Assembly: GCA_036897625.1 (NCBI GenBank)
Contig: JAYMTA010000287.1
Location: forward strand, 1-32,317
Length of the DNA: 32,317 nucleotides
Reading direction: 5' to 3'
Origin: Pelargonium cotyledonis
Taxonomy: Eukaryota > Streptophyta > Magnoliopsida > Geraniales > Geraniaceae
Position 1 is the stretch's first letter. Every line of letters starts with the position of its first letter. Positions 22,420-32,317 of the stretch are shown one piece after another. The position numbers and the translations under genes were made by a program. Under the pieces are notes generated by a model. That model did not search any database. It was not told the origin of the DNA and worked only from the letters and a program-made list of their open reading frames with translations.

Positions 22420-24826
22420 ATGGAGCTCGAGAAGGTGAAGCGCTACCTAGAGAAAGGAGGCGATGGCGATGACAAAAACGCCACCACCATCGACGGCTTG
22501 CCGTTCAGATTCTTCGACAACTTCATCATGCACGGCCTTCACGCCGATCTGGTCGAGCCTGGACGAATCGTCTGTTCCTTCAAAGTTCCTCAGCGTTTAC
22601 TGGTAATTGATCATTTGCGATTTCATTTTCAAAGCCCTAGATGCTTCCAATAATTCATTATCTGTATTGATCTTTGACTTTTGATGATTTATTGACTGTA
22701 GAACGCCGGCAATTTCTTGCACGGTGGCGCGACGGCGACGCTTGTGGACTTGGTCGGCTCCGCCGTTATCTTCACCGTTGGAGCTCCTCTCACCGGCGTC
22801 TCCGTCGAGATCAATGTTTCGTACTTGGATGCTGCCTATGCTAATGTATGTGTTATTGTTGTCACTGATATTTTTCAATCATTATTATAAAAATAATTGA
22901 ATTGAGTTATGCCTGGTACTATAGAGTATAGGTATGAGTGTATGACAAGAGAATTCAGCTCCATAATTGCTATGGCTCAATTAGGGGTTTTCATTTTTGA
23001 GTGAAGAAGCTACAGTCGAAAAATGAATGAACTGTGATGTCATAGGATACAGTTAGTGTCCTACTTCAAGTTCTTTGTCAGCTTTTTGTTGACAGCCTGT
23101 CCAGAATACCTATGGCCAAGAGATAAACGAGTGTTTTTGGGATAATTGAACTAAGTTGTACCAATTTATGCCAACCAAATGGTCTTTGTGCTATATAATC
23201 TTTGTCATAGTTATTTGAGAGATGTAGAACCTCAGTTGATTTATTGATTTGCTTCACATCTTTCCCTCGGCCTGAGTAGCTAGGACTGTTTGTTGATTAC
23301 ATGATTTGTTTATTACCTGTGTAATAATACCTTGGCTCTATTATTGCTATAGCTCAATTAGGCTTTTTTTTTTTTTTTTGGCGGAGAATGTACAATCCAG
23401 AAAACAAGGAGCTTTTAATGGCATAGGATACACTTTGTGTCCGACTTGAAGATCCCACTTGTTTTTATCAGCTCTTTGTTGATAACCTGTCCAGAACAGC
23501 TAACAAAGAGAAAAAATGTGGTTTGGGATAATTGAATGAGATTGCACTCATTTATGCCAACCAATCCATGTTTTGGCAATTTGAAGTAATTTTAACAACG
23601 CTCAATATATATGTAGATAGTGATTCGCATCATCATCATCATCATAATTATTCTAGAGATGAAGAACCTCGGTTGATTTATTGATATGGAATTGAATTGC
23701 TCCTCAGTTCTATCATTCCCTCGGCCTTAGTAGCTAGGACCAGTTTTTCAATTACATTTTTTACTGTATAATAACACCTTGGCTCTATCATTGCTCTAGC
23801 TCAATTAGGTGTTTTTATTTGTGTTGTGTAGCTAAATCCAAAAACTAAGGAGCTCTTTGTTGATAGCTCGTCCACAATACTTAGCCAAGAGATTAACAAT
23901 TGTTTTGGGATATTTGATTGAAATTGTACCAGTTTATGTCAACCAATTGGTCTGAGGTAGTCCCATGTTTCGGGTGTTTGAAGTAATCTCAAGAACCCTT
24001 CACTTCATTTTCCGTATGTGCTATGCTTGTAGTTGTAGAAGTGATTCACATCATCTTCAAAATTATTCAAGAGATGAAGAACCTTAGCTGATTGATTCAT
24101 TTGTAAGTGAATAGCTGCACAGCTCCATCATTCCCTGGTAAAACTAAAGTGGCCTTGGCCTGAGGTGCTAGGACTAGTTGTTCAATTACATGTTTTGTTT
24201 ATTACTGTATAATACTACCTTGGCTCTTACATTGGTAGATATTATAGATATTTTGAGTTAACCCAATAGACACTTTATCAGTAAGATCACAAGTAGGCCA
24301 ATGATTATTTATACATTACCAGCAATATTCTTATTATAAGTTGGTTAGAACTCTTTAAGTTTGTTACAACAAGAGCACACATGGTTACAAGGGAGAAAAC
24401 CTACCTCTAATAACACATTCTTAATTTCACAAAAAGTAGGAAGTGGACAATTATTTTGGGACGGAGGTTTAGTTGTTTCAAATTATTTTATGAACAAATT
24501 TCTTCCTTTTTCAATGTTTTCTTTATTTATATTATGCTACCTGCTGATTTATTGTTATAGTATCTTATTCGTTTAGATGGACATATACACTATCCTTTGG
24601 GTTGCCTGAAATGAAGGTTTAAATTTACTACTGCAATATATGCAAGCTATTCATGCATCTGGCGTTGCATTTTCTTTTTCAGGAGGAAATCGAGATTGAA
24701 GCCAAAGCTTTACGTGTTGGGAAGGCTGTTGCCGTCGTCAGTGTTGAGTTGAGGAAGAAGAAAACCGGGAAAATTATAGCTCAGGGACGTCATACCAAGT
24801 ACCTTGCTGTCACTAGTAAAATGTGA
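22420..24826 (+). CDS. acyl-CoA thioesterase, HotDog fold (ACOT13/THEM2 type)
   Basis: Exons 22420-22602, 22702-22845 and 24683-24826 join in phase 0 to give 156 aa, normal for this family. The motif NAGNFLHGGATATLVD holds Asn62, His68, Gly69 and Asp77. Ser95 follows in GVSVEINVSYL. These match, with a constant offset of 12, the human ACOT13 residues Asn50, His56, Gly57, Asp65 and Ser83 as I recall them, so the active site looks complete. The protein should hydrolyse acyl-CoA thioesters as a homotetramer; plant relatives are found in peroxisomes or cytosol (one acts on 1,4-dihydroxy-2-naphthoyl-CoA). The C-terminus TSKM is not a clear PTS1 signal. Intron 2 is 1,837 bp and carries internal repeats. 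It converges on the DYAD-like gene. Confidence 0.92.
22913..24236. repeat. three diverged tandem repeats in thioesterase intron 2
   Basis: A series of landmarks recurs three times in the same order: GCTCAATTAGG (about 22976, 23351, 23799), a CATAGGATACA..TGTCC segment (copies 1 and 2), TTTGTTGA.AGC..GTCCA.AATA, a GGGATA.TTGA segment, TTTATGCCAACCAA, GATGTAGAACCTCAGTTGATT, CTAGGAC..GTT and TACCTTGGCTCT (about 23330, 23776, 24217). Repeat length is about 375-450 bp. Copy 3 is the most changed. Confidence 0.8.
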
Positions 24827-26411
24827 ATTACCTAATAGCTTTCTCTTACAGATAATTTATATATTTGCTTATGTTAAAAATGCCTCTCCTTTGTAATTTC
24901 CTTCATTATGGAACATTGGAACCAATATACCATTGTTAAATGCTTTTAGACAGTTTCAATAAATCCGCCATCTGATATAATCACCAAATTATGAAGTCCC
25001 TTGCATTATATTAGCTCCATTGAATATTTTGTATGAACCATTTGTGAAGTGCCTTCTGTGTGGCTATATATATATATATATATACTCTGCATTTTATCTC
25101 CAAAGCAAGATCAAGTGAATTGTATGCCATCTTCATGTATCCCTGGCCTTGCTGGTCAGGTGCTTGATAACCAAATGTGTTTGCATACAAGGGCTACCAA
25201 ATACAACACGAATTTAAGCGTTGAATTGAGTTTAATCGTGTTCATATCAACAACACCCAACCCATCAAGTCGAACCTAATAGACCCGTCTATCGTTTTTG
25301 TTTAAACGTGTCATAAACAAAACGTATAGCTTATATAATGACACCAAACTAAGAATGAAATTGTGTTATGTCATGTCAACCCTCTTCTCATTGTATCAAT
25401 TTGTTCATAAATAAGTAGGTTGGTGCCGTGTAACTCAACTCATATGAAATTGAGTTGTGTTCATTGACTAATGTTGAACTTTAAATATAATTAGCGAATG
25501 TGAATCTTCAGACATCCCAATCATCAACGGATTGTTAGCCCATTTCATATCACAGATTATGAATTAAATTGCAATTTTACAAAAGTTCATTACTAAAACC
25601 TCCGGGGAGCATTGTATAATTTAAATTCAATTATTTAAATGTTTCAAATGAGAACATATTGTGCAAGAAATGACTACTTACTGAGTCAAAACATATCATA
25701 TTTTGTTAGCCCGATCTAATTCAATTAAATGTGTTCGGAAGTGTCGTGTTATATAACTCAATTCATTGAATGATCATATTGGCTCCGAATCGACCCACCT
25801 AACATAATGCCAAATTTTAAACACCATCTTTGACACCCCTATTGCACATTTGCACCTGCTTGGGATCCATGTTCTCTCTCATGACATCACAGTTGGGTGT
25901 GTTATTTTCCAACTTGAGAGAGCATTTGTAATTTGTATCTATTCAGATTTAGCCCCAAGCTTTTGCTCCAGCAAAGTCAAAAGCTCAAGAGCAACATGTT
26001 GTGCTCAGCTTAATTAGTTACAAATACTTCACACATTGAAAACTACATAATCTACTAAACAATACAAAAATTACTTGTAATCACAAGTACGGATACGCCG
26101 TGATAATAAAAATCCTGATATAATAACATTAAATTAAAGGGCATATAAATAAACATGTCTCAAATCATTCATGCTATCACAATTACCTAGATTTATGCCA
26201 AGAGACCATCTAAACAGCTCTTGCTCATGGCCAGTTCGGTAGTATAATCTAAACGGTTGTTTCCTCCAATATTAAAACGATCCTAACTATGTAAGTCAGA
26301 TATGGTCCAACCCTTTTAACGGTTGGAACTTGAGCATGTAAGTCCTATACAGAGCCTAAGTCATATCATACTAAGTCTAACGGTAACTACAATCAATACC
26401 TATGTTCTCTA
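24827..26411. other. intergenic region between convergent genes
   Basis: Holds the thioesterase 3' UTR (an AATAAA lies near 24958), a TA microsatellite at 25064-25084, and a long AT-rich stretch. About 25189-25840 may be an old hAT-like MITE: the left edge AAGGGCTACC and right edge GACACCCCTATT are only loosely inverted. The last 250 bp before 26411 should be the 3' UTR of the DYAD-like gene. Confidence 0.4.
25064..25084. repeat. (TA)n microsatellite
   Basis: Alternating AT run downstream of the thioesterase gene. Confidence 0.85.
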
Positions 26412-29400
26412 TCATTTCCATCTCTCAAAAGATGTGACGTTAAGGGTATGATGTCCTACTTGATTCGATGCCTGCATGCTATTCACACAACTAGTGACCT
26501 CCATCAGCTGTTGCTCCATATTAGCCTTCCACTTTACCAACTCATTACACATTTCCTGTCAGAAAAGGTTTCAGTAGGAGTCTTAGTAATGTTCAAATGC
26601 TTAGTGACAAAAGATAACATACTTAAAGATCAATGGAAATGCTTTGATCAACATCACCTGAAACAGAAGAAATGGACTGTCAAGGTCCGCCTTTGAGGTA
26701 GTGATAGCAGAAGAATCCGGGGTCAAATTAACCTGATCTTCCTCGTGCTTCTTCGGAACCAGCCCTTGCACATCTCTGCTTATGCAAAAATAATCGGCTT
26801 TAATAATAGCATAAACACAAAATGAGCAAATTCTTTTTATTACCACTTAAGATTATCAAACAAATAATTTATTATTGCCTCCCTTTCAAAATAAGTTTCA
26901 TCTTAGAGTGTTTCACGCAAATTAATAAGTTGAGTAACCTTATTTATTTGTGTCTGTCGAGTAACCTTATTTATTTATGTCTATGTACTCATTAATTACT
27001 ACTCATCTCTTTTAAACTTGTTTTAATGCTAATAATGAAGAAGGGTTATAATTGGAAAGTCAAATGCATATTTTTGTTGAAATTGTAAAATGATACATTT
27101 TGAAATGGAGGTAGTATAATTATAGTCACTTTACCTCTTCATTTTGGCCATCTCTTCCTTGAGTAACTCCAGTTCCTTGGCACATACAAAGTCCTGAGAG
27201 GGGCTATCACCAGCCTTCAACTGAGGAGGTAAGGCCAAGCTGGTTCCTTGTACTGCAGCCCCCTGTACAGCATTCATGGAATCATTGCTACCCAACCAAG
27301 GTGCGAGATCATCCTCTGGGACAGTGTCCAAGTTGGTGCCTTCCAACCAATCTTCCCATCTTTCAGAAGCTGACGGACTGAAGACATTGCATTGCTTTGA
27401 CGCCTGCACGCTGCTCAATGCATTTGTAATTTCCACTAGCTGTTGCTCAGTTTTGGTTTTCCAGGTCGCTAGTTCCCTGTACATGTTCTGGCAAGAAACA
27501 TAAAATCAGACTTTCATTAGATCAAACACAATGAAGTATATGCGTATAATAAGCAGCTGACCAAAAAATATGCTGCTTGCATAAATATACATTAACACAG
27601 AACTCCAGCCACAAACACCATTTGGACGGGCATGATTGGGTTTGGACTGGGCATGATTGGGTGTGGACCGAAAATCTGAACCCAACCGGGCAGGGACTGG
27701 TCAAAACCGAATAGGGTAAGTCTGGCTCACTGTTAAATCCTCTGGTCTGTGCGATTCTAATGTGTTTCTTTTTATCATTTTCAGTATAATATACTCATTA
27801 TTATTGTTCAACCAAGTCACTCCAATTATAAATTTTTATCTATTTTTTCTCTTTCAAAAGTAAAATTTAAATTGAAATCGGTCCGGTTCTGGGTCGATGC
27901 CAAGTTGTATACACTGTAACACTGTTCATACAAATAAACATATATAAAAGACAATCATCCCATCTTTTCTATTAAAACCTCAATCAAATATCAATCAGTG
28001 AAAGAAGGTGAAGGGTGTTGCTTTTGTACCTGTATTCCATTCAAAGAACTTGATATCCCAATCAGGTGTTGCTCAGTCTTGGCTTTCCACTCGGCCAATT
28101 CCTTGTGCTGCTCTAGCTAAAAAAGGATCAACATTTCACTATGTCACAACAACATCAAGCATATGATATAACTATCTCTTTATCGCTTATCTATTATATA
28201 ACATTCACCTCTATCTGTTTAGCTTGATCTTGCTTCTGCTTCATGGACACCGCCTCTTCCATTTCACTGTTCACACAAACAATAACAAGTAAGCATATCT
28301 AATACCAACCCTTACATCCATGAATAAAGGGTTGCTATTCGTGTTTGCGTTTGTGCCGTGTTGAAGGTTTAGTAATCTGTTAAATGGCCCAACCCGACAA
28401 TAACCAAATTATTAAACAGGCTGAGTAACACAACATGATCTAGACAAGCTCAACACATTTTAATAACTGGGTTTTAAATTACACGACACAACCCATCACA
28501 TTTAATTAAACGAGTTCAAATTGACCCATTTAATTTATAATTTTATCCTTAAACGGGTCAGTCATTAAATGAGTCACACAACCAGTTTAACTAGATGGGT
28601 TAGCCGATTCAAGCAGGTTCAACACAAGCACTACACAATTAACTAAAAGGGTTGGTTTAGCTTATACGAACACAATTAAGTAAACCCAAACCCTCTTAAA
28701 TTCGTATCATGTTCCTGGATCATGACCCAAATTGCCAACCCTACTTGTATATATTAAAGATATTGAATCAAGAATCCAGTTTGTTACTTCTTCATCTTGG
28801 CAATTTCTGCTCGAAGCAACTTCAGTTCACTATGAACAGAATCCTCTTGAGGGAGGCATCCACCATCATAGGATGGCGGTGGAGTCCAATAAGGATCCTG
28901 AACCTTGGCTTGCCGCCTAATATCAACAAGGTCAGCACTTTCCAGCCAATATTCCATAACCCCATCAGTATTGTGCCACCGCCGAAACCGCTCAGCCCCA
29001 CCTGGCGCCACTTTACCGTCAATGTGCTTCAGCAAGTGATCTAGCAGACCAGTGTCACCAATGCGTTTACGAGCTGCAACTCTCAATGCAGGTCGAGATA
29101 TTGGATTCCCAAACACAGCCCCCTCAGCCCTTAAGATCTCCAACATGCTTTTCTCCGCTAGTGCATACCTTCATAATATTAACTTAGTTAATAATTGGTT
29201 ATCATGGCCAAACAGATGCAACAAGGATATAAATGCTGCTTTTACCTTTCTGCAGACCACCTGTCTTTAGAAGAACCGACATGCCTAACTTGCCTACGCT
29301 CGGTATGTTTACCATTTTGTCTATGCTTGCTAAGTCGAGCTGGTTTTACCTCATCAACCTCACAAAGCAGAAATTGTTTTCTCTTCCGACTTTCCTGCGT

Positions 29401-30144
29401 CACAATTGGCACGCCTGCTAGGGCAGTTTCATGTTCAACTTCATCTTTCTCATATTTGTTCTCAAAAATGCTGGAAGGAATTGGAAGTTTGTTTCCTTCA
29501 TGCTGCTCAGATGTGTCTGACATTATTCGCTGGGAAGAAGTCCATTGTGTCATCCCAGCCCGTCGTAGAGCAGACCAGCAAGGACCTTTCTTAGATTCTT
29601 CATCCAGACTATCATAACTTCCATCCTCCGCTAAAGCACACTCAAACAGAGAATTTTCAGAAAGCTGACCAATAGTATGCCTTTTAGCATAAAAGGCAGA
29701 AGACAAGTTTCACAAATTCTTACCATGGGTCTCCTAATTGATCCAATTCTAAGGTGATAGCCTTGAAAGATCAATTGATGAATGGACCCCACAGCTATTA
29801 ACTAAAACTATGAGAATTTACTCTCTTTTTTTTCTTTATATAACATCAAACAATCGGGTAGTTAAGGAGAACACCATGTTTCAATGTTTAGACCAAGTCA
29901 AGTGGCCAATTGAAACAACTTTTTTTTATATTTTTTACGTCTCTGCAAAGACAACTAAAAGGGTTCTGGGAGACAAGGAGGGAGATATGTATTGGTCCAA
30001 ACAGAACAAGATGAAAAGTTGATAAATAGAAAAGCAAAGAAGCATCTTGTTTGGATTTCTAGGGTTCAGAAAATATTGAGAAATGAACATAAGATTATTT
30101 AACGGTCATACCTTTGATTTCACATGCAAGGATGTGACTTGCAT
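26412..30144 (-). CDS. DYAD/SWITCH1/AMEIOTIC1-like protein
   Basis: Coding exons as modelled: 30144-30112, 29664-29246, 29168-28788, 28266-28209, 28116-28030, 27487-27135, 26775-26658 and 26555-26412; phases agree and give about 530 aa. The family core runs from DRWSAERYALAEKSM through GAVFGNPISRPALR, GDTGLLDHLLKHIDGKVAPG, RFRRWHNTDG, YWLESADLVDI and DPYWTPPPS, as in Arabidopsis SWI1/DYAD, which protects cohesin and controls entry into meiosis in the nucleus. An upstream GPCWSALRRAGMTQW block also fits the family. A basic patch (about KRKQ and KHRQNGKHTERR) could be a nuclear signal. The C-terminal half is a set of repeated coiled-coil exons. The N-terminal AM1/SWI1 domain was not found, so this may be a divergent paralogue. 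The first coding exon and the acceptor at 29667-29665 are the least sure parts. Confidence 0.8.
26875..27114. mobile_element. Stowaway-like MITE in an intron of the DYAD-like gene
   Basis: The ends TTGCCTCCCTTTCAAAATA and CATTTTGAAATGGAGGTAG are imperfect inverted repeats, each flanked by TA. It is about 240 bp long and contains a short direct repeat (GAGTAACCTTATTTATTT twice, at about 26933 and 26960). No coding capacity. Confidence 0.75.
28327..28743. mobile_element. hAT-like MITE in an intron of the DYAD-like gene
   Basis: The left end AAGGGTTGCTATT and right end AATTGCCAACCCTA are imperfect inverted repeats. Flanking 8-mers CATGAATA and CTTGTATA agree at 6 of 8 positions, as expected of an aged hAT target duplication. 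The inside is full of AACCCAAC-like segments typical of this plant MITE class. Confidence 0.7.
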
Positions 30145-30999
30145 CGCTTCCCCTACATGACCTGAATATCATTAATGGATGAAAACATTATAAATTAAAC
30201 ATATCAGGACATTTAGAAAGCTTGAAAAACAGATGATATGTTAGAATTCAAAATCTTAACAGGCACATTAGCATGTTACCAGACCACCCTCATTGGTCAA
30301 ACCAACATGTTTTAGGTTATAAGAAATTCAAACAAATACTTTTTTGCGCAAATTATAAATGGTAAACAAAAATGCATACCCAAAATAAATAATGTGAAAT
30401 AATTGCAAAGCTTTTGTAAGCAATGATTACTTTAAGATAAACGCTGAGGGAAAAAGCAGACAATATGCAATATGTCACGAACATCAAAATGTTTCAAAGT
30501 TCAAATTCCACCTTAAGACTAATAAGTGAGTACTGGAATGCATAGAAAGGTAAAAGGAATGAATCTAGTATAGGGACAATCTCTAACCGAGACCAGAAGA
30601 CTATCTTCACATATGAATCTCTAAACATCCACTAATGTAGTAATTAATTACACATAGAAGGTTATAATTAATCAATATAAGCATGAGAACAGGGTAGAAA
30701 AAAAAAACTGAAGTCAGAGAAACAAAAATGTTACAAAGCAATCTCTAACAACAACGCCTGCTATTTGGTTCCATTTTCTTTTTCTTGTTTTACTTTCTCT
30801 CCTTATACATAACATATAACATCTAGAATTGAACCAAAACTAGCCACAAGCATGTAATAGTAAGTAACATGATACACATTGTCTGTTTATGGTGAGCAAA
30901 TGTTAGAGGTAGGAACGGAACTAGGGACATCAAGCGTTGAAGTATTAGAGTCACAGGACAAAAATTTAGAGTAGACCAGAAAATGCCAATCCCATGTCT

Positions 31000-31170
31000 C
31001 ATACTAAGTGTTTTATTTGACTTTCTAACAAAATTAATGAGAATATAATTAGTGTTTTACTTACCCACATTTGTAACAAACTGAAGTGGTCCTTGCCAAA
31101 AGAAAAAGAGCACACTTAGTTTAGGACAATCAAATTTAGCCAAACACACCAATTTTAGTTCAGAGGGAGT
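31000..31170. mobile_element. possible degenerate Stowaway remnant
   Basis: The right edge reads AGTTCAGAGGGAG followed by TA, which resembles a Stowaway terminus. The matching left terminus is not clear; only ACTAAGTGT (about 31003) and ACACTTAGT (about 31113) mirror each other. It lies in the first intron of the DYAD-like gene. Confidence 0.3.
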
Positions 31171-31457
31171 ATAATATCCAAGGCAAAAGCAAACAAAAAC
31201 AAAACAAATATAGTGCACAAATTAAGCCCAACAAAAGTTCCCTTGGAGAGAGGATCATATTGCACTACTTTTTGACTATTAAACTATGAACACAGAAGGT
31301 AAAAAAAAACAACTATGATTGATCAACACCCTATTCTTTAAGTACCATAGGTTCTTCTCCAAATCATCTGTTTCCAGAAGGTTCTCAGCAACCAAACAGA
31401 GGGCATTAGGTACGGTTTTAAGGGTTGTTTACAGAATGACAAACGAAACCCAAATAC

Positions 31458-31458
<1 letters not shown>

Positions 31459-31501
<43 letters not shown>

Positions 31502-31510
31502 AACAACAAA
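31459..31510. repeat. (CAA)n microsatellite
   Basis: About 15 CAA units with small interruptions toward the right end, in the first intron of the DYAD-like gene. Confidence 0.95.
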
Positions 31511-31690
31511 AACATAAATAGATAAATTAAGGGGTCCGAAGAACTCAATACCTTGCAACACAATGGCGTACGCCCTTCAACATTCAAATCATACTAAAAC
31601 CCTAATTCCAAAAAACCCAGGAAAAAAAATTACAAAAAGCAAAACAGTAACAAAATTTTGACAAATCGTAAATGGGTTGCGATTGCTTAC

Positions 31691-31925
31691 CTCAGCGGGT
31701 CGTTCAGGTTCTGAAGATTCTATTTTGTCGAAGAACAAAAAAAACACAAAAACAAACAAACCAACCCAGAGAAAGAAGAAGGAAGCAACCAACAGAAGAG
31801 AAACAGAGACAATGAGATGCGGAGACACAGTGCAGCTTAAGTAAGAGAGTGCTGAATCTATTTAACGTAGTGTCTTGATTTTGTGCAGAGCCGAGGAAGA
31901 GCAAAAGCAAGAGCAACGATAATGT
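31691..31925 (-). other. 5' leader exon of the DYAD-like gene
   Basis: A strong donor CTGAG|GTAAGC ends this exon at 31691. No ATG opens a long frame in it (the 79-codon frame here starts with GTG and is very hydrophobic by chance). It should splice to the small exon 30161-30112, which holds the modelled start codon. Confidence 0.5.
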
Positions 31926-31950
31926 TGTAATAAAAGGAGAAAGTAGAATA

Positions 31951-31990
31951 AAATATATAAAAATGATCGTCCTAAACCCTAACCGCCAAA
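31951..31990 (-). promoter_or_regulatory. TATA box and E2F-like site of the DYAD-like gene
   Basis: On the minus strand TTATATATTT (31960-31951) is a TATA-type box. TTTGGCGG (31990-31983) fits the E2F consensus TTTSSCGS. Two telo-box-like AAACCCT copies lie on the plus strand at about 31974-31982 and 32000-32007. Confidence 0.45.
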
Positions 31991-32049
31991 ATCTTCTCTA
32001 AACCCTCCTGGAAATCCAACACATATATTCCTTAAAAATATTTGGGATA

Positions 32050-32317
32050 ACCCTATTTTTTTACCCAGACTTTGGCCGAATACTCAATTTAGTACTCAAA
32101 CTTTTATTGTGCCCAATTAAGTACCTAGACTATTGTTTTGTACCCAATTTAGTACCCACCATCTAATTCTGTCGATTTCACCGTTATCTAAGCTGAGTTG
32201 GACAATGTTGACTATGTGGCATACACTTGGGCATTACGTGGCATCCACATAGGAAATTGATGTTTTTGAATTATTTATGTATTTAATTTTTAATTAAAAA
32301 AAGAAAAACAAATTTAA
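32050..32317. repeat. dispersed repeat cut by the right edge
   Basis: Three loose units of about 35 bp share AATTTAGTAC or AATTAAGTAC followed by a CTAGAC/CAGAC-type segment (about 32087, 32124, 32157). They are followed by CACCGTTATCTAAG and GACTATGTGGCATAC. This wording is familiar from multi-copy plant repeats, but the element continues beyond the window, so its class is not assigned. Confidence 0.45.

Noticed and set aside
24454-24467. Stowaway-like terminus TTTTGGGACGGAGG
   Set aside because: No inverted partner or TA flank was found nearby, so an element cannot be bounded; possibly a small relic.
29195-29617. 140-codon plus-strand frame
   Set aside because: Antisense shadow of the DYAD-like exon 29664-29246.
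31589-31828. Hydrophobic 79-codon minus frame that looks like a signal anchor
   Set aside because: It begins with GTG and runs across a strong splice donor at 31690; it is best explained as leader sequence of the DYAD-like gene.

Overview
The window is nuclear DNA of a flowering plant, most likely a eudicot of the rosid type. It is AT-rich and has short GT-AG introns, many small inverted-repeat DNA transposons (MITEs), a tRNA-derived SINE, and plant-only gene families (SGS3, DYAD/AMEIOTIC1, plant GDSL lipases). All gene models were built by hand from splice signals and remembered family sequences; no alignment or RNA evidence was available.

Layout. (1) 1-2700: a possible minus-strand gene cut by the left edge, then about 2.4 kb of non-coding DNA with one SINE and a diverged duplication just upstream of the next gene. 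(2) 2805-5592 (+): a five-exon secreted GDSL esterase/lipase (369 aa) with two MITEs in intron 2. (3) 12624-6183 (-): a 12-exon CLPTM1-family membrane protein (about 589 aa), with a 38-nt microexon followed by an apparent U12-type intron. It converges on the GDSL gene. (4) 17307-13954 (-): SGS3 (643 aa), the RDR6 partner in RNA silencing, with a 5' leader intron, a TATA box and a MITE-like element just upstream. (5) 18.6-22.1 kb: a TIR element, a repeat-like stretch, a decayed PPR gene, a MITE and a small ORF of unknown status. (6) 22420-24826 (+): a three-exon HotDog acyl-CoA thioesterase (156 aa) with all expected catalytic residues and three diverged repeats in intron 2. (7) about 31925-26412 (-): a DYAD/SWITCH1/AMEIOTIC1-like gene (about 530 aa as modelled) with a partly duplicated C-terminal half. 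(8) 32.05 kb to the end: a repeat cut by the right edge.

The genes do not form one pathway; this is ordinary plant gene space. From memory, CLPTM1 next to SGS3 with a DYAD-like gene nearby recalls Arabidopsis chromosome 5 around At5g23570-At5g23610. GDSL, PPR and CLPTM1 also occur together near At5g08460-At5g08500. The window may therefore keep an ancestral gene order. The points most worth a second look are the internal duplication in the DYAD-like gene, the U12 intron with its microexon in CLPTM1, the stop-free 99-nt intron in the GDSL gene, and the TIR element abutting the SGS3 promoter.
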